DNA from: Actinopolyspora lacussalsi
GTDB lineage: Bacteria; Actinomycetota; Actinomycetes; Mycobacteriales; Pseudonocardiaceae
DNA length: 64,000 nucleotides
Assembly: GCA_030803735.1 (NCBI GenBank)
Contig: JAURUC010000001.1
Coordinates: 1,249,501-1,313,500, forward strand
Direction: 5' to 3'
The notes under the pieces are model-generated. The model was not told the origin of the DNA. It worked only from the letters and a program-made list of their open reading frames with translations, and ran no database searches. The position numbers and the translations under genes are program-made. This document shows, in pieces, positions 7,996 through 16,936 of this stretch (within the stretch, counting starts at the first letter, position 1; each line of letters opens with the position of its first letter).

Positions 7996-9396
7996 TCACA
8001 GGAGATGGGACGGCACTCCGCGACAGACACGCACCCGCAGCTCGGCGATGAGGGCCGTGTGCTCGTCGCGACGTGGTGACCAGCGAAGCACCACTTCCTT
8101 GTTCCGTTCCGTTCGCCAGGGGCGGGTTTCGCTGTGCCACGTGCCGGTGGGGAGCACGGTGAGCAGGTTCTCCAGCACACGGTCGGGGTCGTCCTCGAAG
8201 GTGCGTATCGACAACCGCGCGCTGTGGTTCCCGTTGTCGAGGGCACGGGTTCCTTCGGGGTGGCCCTGAACATCCTCGTCGGAAACCCGTGAGAGGTCTT
8301 CATCGGCGCATCGCCAGAGCACGTCCTCGGCAATGGCACCGTCAGTACAGCGCACCTCGGCGTCGGCGACGAGCCAGACCCGGTTCCATTCGAAGAGATC
8401 TCGCAGTGCTTGGTGGAACTCGGCACGTTCCTCCTCTGCCCAGGAGTCCGGGTCGGGTTCGACGTCCGGCTCGTCCTCCTCGTCGTCTTCCTCGTCCTGC
8501 TCGTCCTCTGCCGCGAGCGCGAGCGGATCACCTCCGAGGCGAACGTGGACCCCCACCACCGCTCGCGGTTCCGCGAGATGGCTGTCCACCAAGGGGCGTG
8601 CTACGAAAGCGATCGGCTCATCGCCGCACTGCTCGACATTCACTTCTTCCGCATGAAGGCCGAGGGTTCGGGCTGCGGCCGTAGCGACGGTGCGCAGGGT
8701 ATGCGGCCGATCGTCGTTCGCGACTTCCGGCGCGGGGTACAGCAGTGCCGCGTGATAACCGTCCTCCGGTAGCTTGCCCGCGGGCAGCAGCTCGACGAAT
8801 GCCGCGTCGTGACGGCGGACCGGTTCCCGGACCAGGCCGATGGCGGTGCTCAGGTCCCCCGCAGGCAGCCACAGGTGCAGGCGGACCATCGCCTGTTCGG
8901 GATCGTCTCCGGAATGTTCGAAGGCTGTGTGAACGCGTCCTGCTTCCTCCGGCCGGGGAACGCAACGCGGGAGGTCGGCGGCATGGAACTCCTCGACGGC
9001 TCGCGGACCGAAACCTCCCGACATCGAGATGATCGTCACCCCCGAACTGGGCAGGAACCGATGCTCGATGAAGAGCAACGCGGACTGCACGCCGTCCTCG
9101 TCGTCCATGTGGTAGCGGTCGGCGGCGAAGTCGTACGTTTCGAGCACCGGATAGGCGGGAGCGAGCAGTGTCTCCTGTGGCGTGTGTCGTGGGTCCGGAG
9201 CCACGGCGGAGTACGCACGGGAGGCGTATCTCGGCCCGTGTTCGGGATTGTCCGGATCGTTCAGCTCCACCCGAAGCGCCGGAAACTCCACCGTTTCGGC
9301 CACCCTGCTCGACCTGTCGAGCGCGTCGACCAGCGAGTCGGCGTCGACGTCGAAGAGCAGCCGTGTAACCACGTCCTTCTCGTGAAAATAAACCAC
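7996..9396 (-). CDS. Hypothetical protein with long acidic linker
   Basis: About 466 residues if GTG 9396 is used. The frame stays open further upstream, but that part overlaps the small gene at 9477 and has no ribosome site. I do not recognise the family. A low-complexity acidic stretch (EDEQDEEDDEEDEPDVEPDP) near residues 310-330 separates two globular parts. The C-terminal part (RTFEDDPDRVLENLL, then EVVLRWSPRRDEH) looks like a compact alpha/beta domain. No signal peptide or membrane segment is visible. Its GC content is like the chromosome, unlike the toxin/immunity genes just upstream, so it probably marks the island edge. Confidence 0.6.
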   Translation of the reverse strand: MVYFHEKDVVTRLLFDVDADSLVDALDRSSRVAETVEFPALRVELNDPDNPEHGPRYASRAYSAVAPDPRHTPQETLLAPAYPVLETYDFAADRYHMDDEDGVQSALLFIEHRFLPSSGVTIISMSGGFGPRAVEEFHAADLPRCVPRPEEAGRVHTAFEHSGDDPEQAMVRLHLWLPAGDLSTAIGLVREPVRRHDAAFVELLPAGKLPEDGYHAALLYPAPEVANDDRPHTLRTVATAAARTLGLHAEEVNVEQCGDEPIAFVARPLVDSHLAEPRAVVGVHVRLGGDPLALAAEDEQDEEDDEEDEPDVEPDPDSWAEEERAEFHQALRDLFEWNRVWLVADAEVRCTDGAIAEDVLWRCADEDLSRVSDEDVQGHPEGTRALDNGNHSARLSIRTFEDDPDRVLENLLTVLPTGTWHSETRPWRTERNKEVVLRWSPRRDEHTALIAELRVRVCRGVPSHLL

Positions 9397-9476
9397 GACA
9401 CGAACACGACCACAGTCCCGGAACGCCCGGCAACCGATTTTGAAGGAGGTCGCCGGACGAAGGATTCCGCACTGGC

Positions 9477-9695
9477 TCAGTCGTGCTGAATGCTCGACTC
9501 CTCGAAATCGAGAACGCTCTCGCGAAACTTTTGCATCGCACTGTCGATCTTGGATACGAGCAAGGCGTCCTCCTTCGTAAAAAATCCCCAAAGCAAGAGC
9601 TTGCCGACCACATGACAAAAGTATTCAACTAACCCTATCCAGCGGAACATGCCGCAGAATACCAGCGCGAAGCCGACGAGACAGGCCAGCACCAT
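9477..9695 (-). CDS. Small membrane protein of the immunity array
   Basis: 72 residues, with one N-terminal hydrophobic stretch (MVLACLVGFALVFCGMF) and a second at residues 30-38, then a charged tail rich in Glu and Lys. The family is not recognised. The first codons lie in a 41-bp sequence repeated exactly at 15844-15884. There the same reading frame (MVLACLVGFAL) ends at a stop after 11 codons, so an identical gene was broken at the second locus. It lies among immunity genes downstream of an Rhs toxin, and an immunity or accessory role is inferred from context only. Confidence 0.55.
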   Translation of the reverse strand: MVLACLVGFALVFCGMFRWIGLVEYFCHVVGKLLLWGFFTKEDALLVSKIDSAMQKFRESVLDFEESSIQHD

Positions 9696-9703
9696 CACCC
9701 CAC
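9663..9703. repeat. 41-bp exact repeat shared with 15844-15884
   Basis: The sequence starting CAGCGCGAAGCCGACGAGAC is identical at 9663-9703 and 15844-15884. It covers the start of the small membrane protein gene. Similarity continues more weakly beyond it into the preceding gene end (about 9772-9800 and 15983-16013). This marks a duplicated two-gene segment. Confidence 0.8.
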
Positions 9704-9771
9704 AACCACGGAATCACCTCATATACCAAGCGCCCATCCCACCAATCCCTACACCAGAATCTCACAATTCA

Positions 9772-9870
9772 CTACATCTTGGCATCATCAGTCACCCGAT
9801 GAATCCATACCAAGAGAGAAAACCCCACAACACCTTCAAGCGGTAGACAGTATTTGATTTTGAGGGATCA
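9772..9870 (-). pseudogene. Remnant of an immunity-like gene (paralogue of 15983-16522)
   Basis: Read on the minus strand, about 9800-9846 encodes RLKVLWGFLSWYG, matching RLKVLREFLAWHG of the intact gene at 15983-16522. In a different frame 9772-9807 encodes WIHRVTDDAKM-stop, matching its C-terminus VHQVSEDANL-stop. The middle of roughly 100 codons is missing and the two halves are out of frame. The copy is therefore dead, but it preserves the same gene order as the intact locus. Confidence 0.65.
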
Positions 9871-9904
9871 TGAACGACGTAGTCGCCCCAGAAAGTCGCC
9901 GAAA

Positions 9905-10309
9905 TCAATTTCGGTATTCATCTGTGAGATACTTCAACGGTATGAGACGTCCCATCAAGTCGTCGATAAGACCATGCGCTTCATGACGCCGCAGCGGGCG
10001 CTGCCTGAGGTAGACATGCGGCAACAGATCCATCAAAGTCTGCACGTACACACCCTCGGTAATCTCAAAGATAACAAAGCATCTAAAACAGTCCCTGGGA
10101 TATCCTTCATGTATGGCAAACCTAGTGTAGATATTCAGTATGCTATTTCGATTTTCGTAGTACCAACACCTCTTCCTGACCCCGGACAACCCGTACTTTT
10201 CGATGTCGGAAAATATAACTTCCATATCCTCGACCGCAACAAAACGAATATTATTAGATCCTCGCAATCCACGAAAATTCCACCAGTACCGCTTCAACCT
10301 GGAATCCAT
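9905..10309 (-). CDS. Putative immunity protein, paralogue of the Rhs immunity gene at 17096-17500
   Basis: 134 residues from ATG 10309; an in-frame TTG lies three codons upstream. It aligns along its full length with the 17096-17500 protein: DMEVIFSDIEKYGLSG against NMEKIFSECEKYGISG, CFRCFVIFEITEGVYVQTLM against CFRCFVIFEVSEGEYIKTLM, and RPLRRHEAHGLIDDL against KSLRRHEVHGLLEHV. The paralogue directly follows an Rhs toxin, so this one is read as an orphan immunity protein for a related toxin. No toxin precedes it here. It is AT-rich compared with the chromosome. Confidence 0.7.
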   Translation of the reverse strand: MDSRLKRYWWNFRGLRGSNNIRFVAVEDMEVIFSDIEKYGLSGVRKRCWYYENRNSILNIYTRFAIHEGYPRDCFRCFVIFEITEGVYVQTLMDLLPHVYLRQRPLRRHEAHGLIDDLMGRLIPLKYLTDEYRN

Positions 10310-10545
10310 ATCAATCAACCACCCGGAATTATCGCACTATTGATCATCGCAACTGTGTTTACTGTGGTGTTCTCCGCAGCGAGAATTATGCCACAAAGCG
10401 TTGTTTCTTGGCTAGAGGCAGGAGACTTTGACAAGATATCGCTACTCGCGACTGTGATTGGACGGTGCCGACGGTTCGGACTACCTACGCGCACTGCCGT
10501 GAGCAACCGACCTCGCAGCGAAACCAGCAGGCCACTGACCCAATA

Positions 10546-10947
10546 TCACTCGCTCCGCCAGAAACTGGAGCGCCACCAGTATAGACGCGTACTATCCTCC
10601 GGCCATTCATCCTGCGTGTCATCCGAGGAGTCGAAGTTGTCGACCTCCGGATCAATAGGACGAAACCCCGATCCTTTCGAGGGTCCCTTCTTCGCGAACC
10701 ACTTGGAGAGACGCGAGCGTCCGGCATGAATATCCGTGCGGTACTCACTCTGCGCCTCGACAAGCGATTCACTGTTCGCTCCGCCGCTGTACCACGGCCA
10801 ACGGAGTTGGACCGGGTCGTCCTCCCAGGAGCATATCTGGCAGATGTCGTACGATCCCGGAGGGGAATCATGCACCAGGTAACCGCAGCAGGGACAGGGA
10901 TAGGCTCCCTCCCTGTACCTTCCATTTGATCGAAGCGTTTCGGACAT
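10546..10947 (-). CDS. CPCC family cysteine-rich protein
   Basis: 133 residues from ATG 10947, with no clear ribosome site. The core YPCPCCGYLVHDSPPGSYDI followed by CQICSWEDD is the CPCC cysteine-rich domain, with two CxxC-type pairs that probably bind zinc. The later GANSESLVEAQ is also typical of that family. CPCC proteins are often encoded as immunity or accessory proteins in polymorphic-toxin loci, which fits the position. The IS256-type element begins about 20 bp upstream of this start, so the original promoter, ribosome site or first codons may have been lost. The 236-bp gap to the next gene (10310-10545) has no supportable gene. Confidence 0.75.
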   Translation of the reverse strand: MSETLRSNGRYREGAYPCPCCGYLVHDSPPGSYDICQICSWEDDPVQLRWPWYSGGANSESLVEAQSEYRTDIHAGRSRLSKWFAKKGPSKGSGFRPIDPEVDNFDSSDDTQDEWPEDSTRLYWWRSSFWRSE

Positions 10948-10966
10948 TCGAAACAACGACACAAGA

Positions 10967-12378
10967 GGGGTCTGTCAGAGGAACAGTGTAACTGCGGTGC
11001 GGGTGGTTACTGATCGTTGGTAGGGATGATACGGCCTTCGAAGGCGATGGCGAACGCGTTCAGTGCGGGTTTCCAGCGGATCATCCACTTGCGGCGGCCG
11101 GTGCCGGTGGGGTCCAGCGACCGGATCGCCAGATACAAACACTTCAACGCGGCTTGCTCGGTGGGAAAGTGCCCCCGGGCCTTGACCGCCCGGCGCAGCC
11201 GGGCGTTGAGGCTTTCGATGGCGTTGGTGCTGTAGAGCACCCGGCGGATCTCGGGACTGTAGTCCAGGAACTGCACGAACTCTGACCAGCTGTTTTCCCA
11301 CAGCCGGATGATGGCTGGATAGCGCTGGCCCCACTTGTCGGCGAACTCGGTCAGCCGGTCCTTGGCGGCGGCTTCGGTGGCCGCTGTGTAGACCGGCCGT
11401 AGGTCCTTGGCCATGGCGTCCCAGTACCGGCGGCTGGCCAGCCGGAAGGTGTTACGGATCAGGTGGATCACACAGGTCTGCACGATAGCCAGTGGCCAGG
11501 TTTGTTCGATGGCCTGCGGCAGACCTTTGAGCCCGTCGCAGACGACGAAGCACACGTCTTCCACACCGCGGTTTTTGATCTCGGTGAGTACCTGCAGCCA
11601 GAACTTCGCGCCTTCACCACCAGCACCGATCCACAGCCCGAGGATGTCGCGTTCGCCGTCGACGGTGACTCCCACGGCGGTGTAGACGGGCCGGTTGGTG
11701 ACCTGCCCATCGCGGACCTTGACGACGAGGGCGTCGATGAAGACCACCGGGTAGATACGGTCAAGTGGCCGGTCCTGCCAAGCCGCCATCTCCTCGACGA
11801 CCCGGTCGGTGATCTTTGAGACCGTGTCTTTGGAGACCTCGGTGCCATAGACCTCGGCCAGGTGTGCGGAGATCTCGCCGGTCGTGAGTCCCTTGGCGGC
11901 CAGCGACAGCACCATCTCGTCAACCCCGTGCAGCTGGCGTTGGCGCTTGCGCACGGTCTTCGGTGCGAACGAGCCGTCCCGGTCGCGGGGCACGTCGAGC
12001 TCGACGGGGCCGACCTCGGTGGTCCCCGTCTTCGAACGAGTGCCATTGCGGGAGTTCTCACCGTTGCGGCCGGTCATCTCATGCTTGTCGTAGCCCAGAT
12101 GCTCGATCATCTCGACCTCGAGGCCGGCCTCCAGGACCTGTTTGGTCAGCTGCTGCAACAAGAGCCATCCGGGCCGACCAGGTCCACGCCGTCGTCAGCG
12201 GCCCGCTGGGCCAGCTGGCGCACCAACCCCGGATCCACAGACGCCGACGCGTCCGCCGGCTGCTTCGGCTCCTGCGACTGCTCTTCGGTTGTACTCATCT
12301 GCGGTCCCTTCCTGACCCAGCCCCAGCGGGGCCAAGCCTTCCAGGCACCGCAGTTACACCGTTAGGTCGACACTCCCC
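10967..12378. mobile_element. IS256-family insertion sequence
   Basis: The element is about 1.4 kb. A perfect 15-bp inverted repeat, GTGTAACTGCGGTGC, occurs at 10986-11000 and as its complement at 12345-12359, with weaker matches further out. The hexamer ACAAGA flanks both sides (10961-10966 and 12379-12384) as a possible partial target duplication, although 8-9 bp is usual for this family. The right end abuts another element at 12383. Confidence 0.75.
11007..12298 (-). pseudogene. IS256-family (mutator) transposase, frameshifted
   Basis: From 12161 down to 11007 an uninterrupted 384-codon frame encodes a mutator-type DDE transposase: LEVEMIEHLGYDKHE near the start, VVFIDALVVKVRDGQV with the first Asp, VCFVVCDGLKGLPQAIE with the second, and STNAIESLNARLRRAVKARG with the Glu. 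The true N-terminus (MSTTEEQ, ATG 12298, preceded by GGAAGGG) is in another frame that stops just past the junction at about 12160. One base is missing, or two extra are present, in the stretch encoding the expected GPDG-LLQQL. The copy is likely inactive unless frameshifting occurs. Confidence 0.8.
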
Positions 12379-12382
12379 ACAA

Positions 12383-13274
12383 GAACCCTGAAGGTTATGC
12401 ACTGAACTGTTTACCAGGACTCTTGAAGTCGTCGGAGTCCTGTGATGATGTGGAGTACTCGTTGAAGATGAACGAGTGAGCGGCGGTATCGGTTGGCGAG
12501 GATGGTCCAGTTTTTCAGGTGGGCGATGGCGCGTTCGATCGGATAGCGTAGGAACGCTATTGTCGTGTTGGATTTTTCTCTGTCGGGGTCGAGTGTTCCG
12601 TTTTTCGGTTTTTTGGTGGGTTGGGTGATGGCGCTGCCCAGGTAGCCGAGATCGCCGATGGTGTTGGCATGGTTCAGCGTCTCGTGCAGTGACGAGTTCC
12701 GGAATACCGTGAGGTCATGGGTGGCGCCGGGAAAGATCTCCGAACACGTGAGAAGGTTCCCGTGGAGATCGGTGGTCAGCTGCAGGCGCACGCCGCAGCG
12801 TCGGTGTTTTCCCGAGTACAGTCTCTCCTGGTCACGACGGTTTCCTGTGGGGATGAGTACACCGTCGACGAGGGTGACTCGTCCGTGGAACTCCTCCAGT
12901 GGGGCGTGCATCTCGTCCAGGAGCTCGGCCAGGACGGGCTCGAACCGACGCAACACCCGCGAGATCGTCGACTGACTCGTGTTCCGGAACGCCGCCAGTT
13001 GTTTCTGGGTCAGATTTCCTCCGGTAGGACTCCAGTGTCACCACCAGAGCCATGAACACCGACAACGTGTTCCTCGGGTCCCACCGAATCACCTCACTGA
13101 TCCGCTCAGTCAACCAGCACAGCTGGTCCTCACTCAGCCCTGTGGTATCCGCGTAACGCAACGGTCTTTCCTTGGCATACTGCTTGTTCTTGGTCGAAAA
13201 GCATGATACCGGAAAGGCCGTTGCTTTTTATTTCCGTCCTCGTCTTCAACTCACCTGCATAACCTTCAACGTTC
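12383..13274. mobile_element. IS5-like insertion sequence
   Basis: The element is about 892 bp. The ends carry a 19-bp inverted repeat with 17 matches: GAACCCTGAAGGTTATGCA at 12383-12401 and, on the other strand, GAACGTTGAAGGTTATGCA at 13256-13274. The size and single small DDE transposase fit the IS5/IS1031-type groups. Its left end touches the right end of the IS256-type element, so one element inserted beside the other. Confidence 0.7.
12411..13161 (-). pseudogene. IS5-like DDE transposase, split by a frameshift
   Basis: The upstream part (13161 to about 13018, TTG start) encodes the helix-turn-helix half: LSEDQLCWLTERISEVIRWD, TLSVFMALVVTLESYRR. The rest (about 13018 to 12411) encodes the DDE half: LTQKQLAAFRNTSQSTISRV, then VTLVDGVLIPTG, GATHDLTVFR and AIAHLKNW. 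A one-base shift at GGAGGAAATCTG (near 13018) separates the two. Some IS5 relatives use -1 frameshifting, but no strong slippery heptamer is present, so a broken gene is more likely. Confidence 0.75.
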
Positions 13275-13362
13275 AGAGAAAAACAAGAAGCAACGGCCAT
13301 CCCTGGCTCTATGGAGCCCGACCAAAAATCCACACAACCACAGAAAAGCCGTTGCTTTTGCG
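13213..13362. repeat. Cluster of GCCGTTGCTTTT repeats
   Basis: GCCGTTGCTTTT occurs at about 13217-13228 and again at about 13348-13359, and its complement (AAGCAACGGC) at about 13288-13298. A further partial copy, GCAACGG, lies at about 13157. The set spans the end of the IS5-like element and the 150 bp outside it, and may be remnants of older insertion ends. No gene is supportable between 13275 and 13420. Confidence 0.45.
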
Positions 13363-13420
13363 TTACCACCGATAAAAACGTTCTATCTGCACAACTTTCG
13401 CTTTTGAATCCACCTCGTCG

Positions 13421-13864
13421 TTAACACGATTCATGGCTTTTTACAAAAATCCTCAAATCTTCTTTTTTCGTTTTCCATTCAGAAATTATTTCGCCTTCTT
13501 CGGTGGTGCTGCTATACTCCAAAAATTCTCCAGGTTTGCACGGGTTGAAAACATACTCTAGATTGTGAATAACAAACATTTGCTCTTGAATTATCACATT
13601 CTCGCAAAAATCGTAAAGAGCGTACCCCTGAAGAAAATTGGCACTTTCCGGAGGGGAAAATTTAGTGATCAATACTGCCACATCAGTATCCCCTCTGATG
13701 AGGCGCATTATCTCCCTAATCCAACTCTCTTCATAATCGCTTTTTGACCACCAACTTGTTTCACTTCGGAAATACTCATCCAAATCACCGGCCACTATGC
13801 GCCCCTTATAAACAGACTCCCCGAAAAAATCGTCTTTTTCGTTAGTAAGCTCGATATTAAACAT
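13421..13864 (-). CDS. CdiI-like immunity protein paired with the orphan Rhs toxin tip
   Basis: 147 residues. ATG 13864 follows GGGAAGTG, which lies in the last codons of the toxin frame, and the two frames nearly touch (toxin stop at 13866). Features such as DYEESWIREIMRLIRGDTDV, AVLITKFSPPESANF and GEIISEWKT resemble the immunity proteins of contact-dependent inhibition systems whose toxin is the Ntox21/NC101-type nuclease. The predicted role is to bind and block the toxin encoded just upstream. It is AT-rich and acidic, as is usual for immunity proteins of basic nucleases. The family assignment is from memory and not confirmed. Confidence 0.65.
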   Translation of the reverse strand: MFNIELTNEKDDFFGESVYKGRIVAGDLDEYFRSETSWWSKSDYEESWIREIMRLIRGDTDVAVLITKFSPPESANFLQGYALYDFCENVIIQEQMFVIHNLEYVFNPCKPGEFLEYSSTTEEGEIISEWKTKKEDLRIFVKSHESC

Positions 13865-13865
13865 A

Positions 13866-15794
13866 TCACTTCCCAATGTAGTTCATATCAGAATCGAAAG
13901 TTCCCAGCCGTTTGCCGCTTTTCGAGAACTTTTTCCGACCGTTGGTGACTTTGTGACCAGTTGTATCAGGAGTAATGTAAGCTTTTTGTTTTTTGCTCCA
14001 AAATCCGGGCTCTCCCATCGATTCAAAAGGAAGCTGGTTCGCGGGAACTCTTTGTTCGTAACCTAGATTAGCAGCACGCCCCTGGAGCCACTTACCTTTG
14101 GAAACCCCTTCAGGAACCTGAATTCCTTGATTTTTCTGACTACCGCCCTTTGAATTGCACCCCTTGTTGTGGACGAGGAGGTCGGTGTTTCCTGCGTTTA
14201 CATGGTAGGTGTGGATGCCGGCGATGGACAGGTTGTGCACCCGCTGGGTCTGGGTCCACTGGCGGGTGTCGGTGACCTCGACCAGCTCACCGTAGGGGGT
14301 GCGGAGCTCGTCACCTGTGTCGAGTTTCTCGGCGTCGACCCAGCGGCCCTGGTCGTCGCCCCAGAACGGGTGCTCGTCGGTGGCGATGACCACACCGGTC
14401 TCGTCCCCGGAGTTGCCGTCGGTGTCGACGGTGACCTCGACCAGATCCTTCTCACCCTGCCCGGTGATCGTGGCCACCACCCGCTTGGGCTCGGTCTCAC
14501 CGGTCACCGGATCGGTGGCCATCACCCGATCCCCGACATCGACCTCCTCGATCGGCTCATGCGACCCATCAGCCATCAACACCGCCGTGCCCGGTACGAA
14601 ACTGTTTCCCGGCACGCACCCGGACCCGGCCTTACGCCGCACCGGCGCGGCACGCGACGACTTCCACAAACCACTCGCCGCGTCCCAGCCATGCTTGCCG
14701 TACTTGGCAGCCATCGCCGCCTGCCCCGCACCAGGCACCATCGCCGCACACGAAAACGCGGCATCCACCGCCTTACCCTCGGCGGAATACCACGCACAAT
14801 TGGCGCCGTCGGCGACATTACCGACCACCGGAATCATCCCGGCACCGTCCAACAACCCGTGACCGACCTTCTTCAACGTCGGCAACCACGAATTGTTCTC
14901 CTCAGGCTTCCCCTTCGACGCGACCTTCCCCTTCACCCGAACCCTGGAAACACCACCAGAGCTACTCTGGGAACCACCGCCGCCAACGTAACGCTGATCC
15001 GAACCCTGACCAGCATAATTCGTCACGTGACTCACGACGGCGATGGCAGTTGTGACCATACCAATCGGATCGAATGGAGGCGGCATAAGGAAAAGCTTGC
15101 CGCTGGGATCGGAATAGGTGAGCGGGCTGTTGTTGCCGTAGGTGTAGCCGTGCATCTGCTGCGGATCCGTCAGATCCATCACCGGATCCACCGACAGGAA
15201 CCGCCCGATGCTCGGATCGTACTGCCGCGCACCCAGCGTGGTCAGCCCGACCGAGGAATCGATCGTGCCACCGACGAAACCCTTCTCACCCGGAAAATCA
15301 GCCGGATCACCACGCGACCCACCGAACGGCAAAAACCGCCGCCTCGTGGTCTCCAACGACCCGGCATCCACCGCCAACTTCGAAGTGCCCTGGTGATCCG
15401 ACGCCAACCAGGTCAACCCCGCACCGGACTCACGCACCGCCACAGTCCTGCCACCATGCGTGTAATACCGAGTCCCCGACAGCTCCCCGGACTCCGCATC
15501 CCACCGCAGCTGCTGACCGTCCAGGTACAACGTGGTCCCCGACGGAGACCGACGCAACAACCGCTTCCCATCCGCATCGTAGACGAACTCGGTGCTCTCG
15601 CCGTCCGGTGTGGAAACCCTGGTCAGATTCCCCCGAGCACTCCACTCCAGCGACTGATCACTCCCCGAAACCTTCCGAGAAGTCATGTTGCCGGCGGCGT
15701 CATAACCGAACTCACCACTCTTCGCCCCACCAGTGGACACCGAATTCAACGCATGACCCTGCGAACACCGCGAACCGGTAGTCCACCACGCCAA
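13866..15794 (-). pseudogene. Orphan Rhs tip: Rhs core, HINT pretoxin domain and Ntox21-like toxin
   Basis: An open frame of 642 codons without its own promoter, signal or N-terminal body. It begins in a scrambled junction (TTGSRCSQ joined to GHALNSV) and continues with an Rhs core nearly identical to the full gene (15104-15762), ending in GRFLSVDPVMDLTDP and YTYGNNSPLTYSDP. A pretoxin membrane-like segment (GMIPVVGNVADGANCAWYSA) comes next. A HINT autoprocessing domain starts at Cys in GCVPGNSFVPGTAVL and ends at LLVHNKGCN. The last 100 residues, with LPFESMGEPGFW, YITPDTTGHKVTNGRKKF and GTFDSDMNYIGK, resemble Ntox21-type tRNase toxins. It is silent as it stands but in frame with the full Rhs gene for recombination. 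Confidence 0.8.
15104..15762 (-). repeat. 659-bp Rhs-core direct repeat, copy 1 (orphan tip)
   Basis: Nearly identical to 18347-19005 at a constant offset of 3,243 bp, which is divisible by three. At least one substitution was noticed (CCGGCATCC against CCAGCATCC). The repeat covers the last YD repeats and the Rhs hallmark up to the DP-S/T-G boundary, exactly where Rhs tips diverge. It provides homology for tip exchange. Confidence 0.9.
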
Positions 15795-15843
15795 AGACTC
15801 TCGACAAAAAGCCTCACAACCACTCGTCGGCTCCGCGCTCTCA

Positions 15844-15884
15844 CAGCGCGAAGCCGACGAGACAGGCCAGCACCATCACCCCAC
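15844..15884. repeat. 41-bp exact repeat shared with 9663-9703
   Basis: This is the start of the small membrane protein gene (minus-strand frame MVLACLVGFAL, then stop), truncated here by the junction with the orphan Rhs fragment. The interval 15795-15982 otherwise contains no intact gene. Confidence 0.8.
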
Positions 15885-15982
15885 CATCATGGAAACCACC
15901 TCACCCACCAACCAAACTCAACCATCCCCACCATCAAACATGCCCCAGCACACCGTACCCGCACCAGATCCCGACACTCCCA

Positions 15983-16522
15983 CTACAGATTGGCATCCTC
16001 AGAAACCTGATGAACCGCTCTGATAAACTTATCAGACTTCACTGTCATATTATCTATGACACGATTTCCCTGTATTACAATTATGCCCTCTGGGTCAACG
16101 CTGTATTTTGGATCAGGAAAATTAAACCCCGCAACAACTTGCTTCTGGTAATTTGTATTTTTCTTTCCCCATGTGTGAAATTCCCAATATAGATTAGGAT
16201 TCCGCTCGATCATCACATCACCCAGGAACAAGCCCATGTCCAGCGCTACGGAGTACCATTCCGGAAGCAATCGGCCGGGAGAATCGGGGTCTTCCGAGAC
16301 ATGAGCAAGAAAGAAATCATTCAACCGCTGCACACCGGCATCATCGGACGACAGCTCAACACCATGCCACGCGAGAAACTCTCGCAACACCTTCAACCGT
16401 TCCGGCTTCTCGCTCATGATTTTTTTATACAGCCACCGCACATCACGCCGAGAAAGATCCCGAGGAGGACCTAAAACTTCCGGATCAAAAATACTGTAGC
16501 ATCTCCAATCAATAACATTCAT
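15983..16522 (-). CDS. Orphan immunity-like protein
   Basis: 179 residues from ATG 16522, with GGAG seven bases upstream; the frame can be extended to 16579 without a ribosome site. Recognisable blocks are NVIDWRCYSIFDPEVLGPP, QRLNDFFLAHVSEDPDSPG, WYSVALDMGLFLGDVMIERN and YWEFHTWGKK. This resembles an actinobacterial protein of unknown function commonly found beside Rhs toxins. No toxin directly precedes it, so an orphan immunity role is inferred from position. A decayed paralogue sits at 9772-9870. Confidence 0.65.
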   Translation of the reverse strand: MNVIDWRCYSIFDPEVLGPPRDLSRRDVRWLYKKIMSEKPERLKVLREFLAWHGVELSSDDAGVQRLNDFFLAHVSEDPDSPGRLLPEWYSVALDMGLFLGDVMIERNPNLYWEFHTWGKKNTNYQKQVVAGFNFPDPKYSVDPEGIIVIQGNRVIDNMTVKSDKFIRAVHQVSEDANL

Positions 16523-16936
16523 TCGTAACTCCACGGCGTGTCGGTTTCGTCTAACTTGACAAATAACGACTCTCTTCATCCTATTTTACAGACGCTCATG
16601 GAGACATCGGTCGCCATGTACCGTCCCGGTAGAATCCACACCGAAATGTCAAGTTAGCGGATTCTGACCTGGTGACGTATCAGGCATCTTTTCGCCACCT
16701 CACAACAGCACTCGAAAGTATAGGAAAACACACTGGATCGAGCCTCAGCCACCGAGACAAGGCAGGTTTCACGCTGCCGCTATGTCCCCCAGATGAACGG
16801 CCCCACCAAATCATAGTCTGGACTGGAAATACCCACTACAGCACAGCCAGATCACAATCACCTCCGTCACTATCGAGGAGCTCTCCAGAACGGAACGTCA
16901 TATCTCTCGCAGCGTCTATGTAGATAGGCATGTGTA

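Noticed and set aside
10315..10506. A 63-codon minus-strand frame just upstream of the immunity paralogue
   Set aside because: No ribosome site and Ser/Thr-rich random-looking sequence. It could be the remains of a toxin tip, but no similarity to either tip in this window was found.
9854..10729. A 291-codon plus-strand frame with a membrane-like stretch near 10320
   Set aside because: It runs antisense through the immunity paralogue (9905-10309) and the CPCC gene, both of which have clear family or paralogue support. The hydrophobic stretch is not backed by a start or ribosome site.
13213..13362. Short repeats considered as a CRISPR array
   Set aside because: Only a few 10-12 base copies in mixed orientation with irregular spacing, next to insertion-sequence ends and without cas genes.
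14169..16010. A 613-codon plus-strand frame and its relative at 18336-19466
   Set aside because: Both are antisense shadows of the repeated Rhs core. They are similar to each other only because the core is duplicated.
16672..16923. An 83-codon plus-strand frame between the immunity genes
   Set aside because: No ribosome site, no recognisable composition or motif, and no neighbour on that strand.
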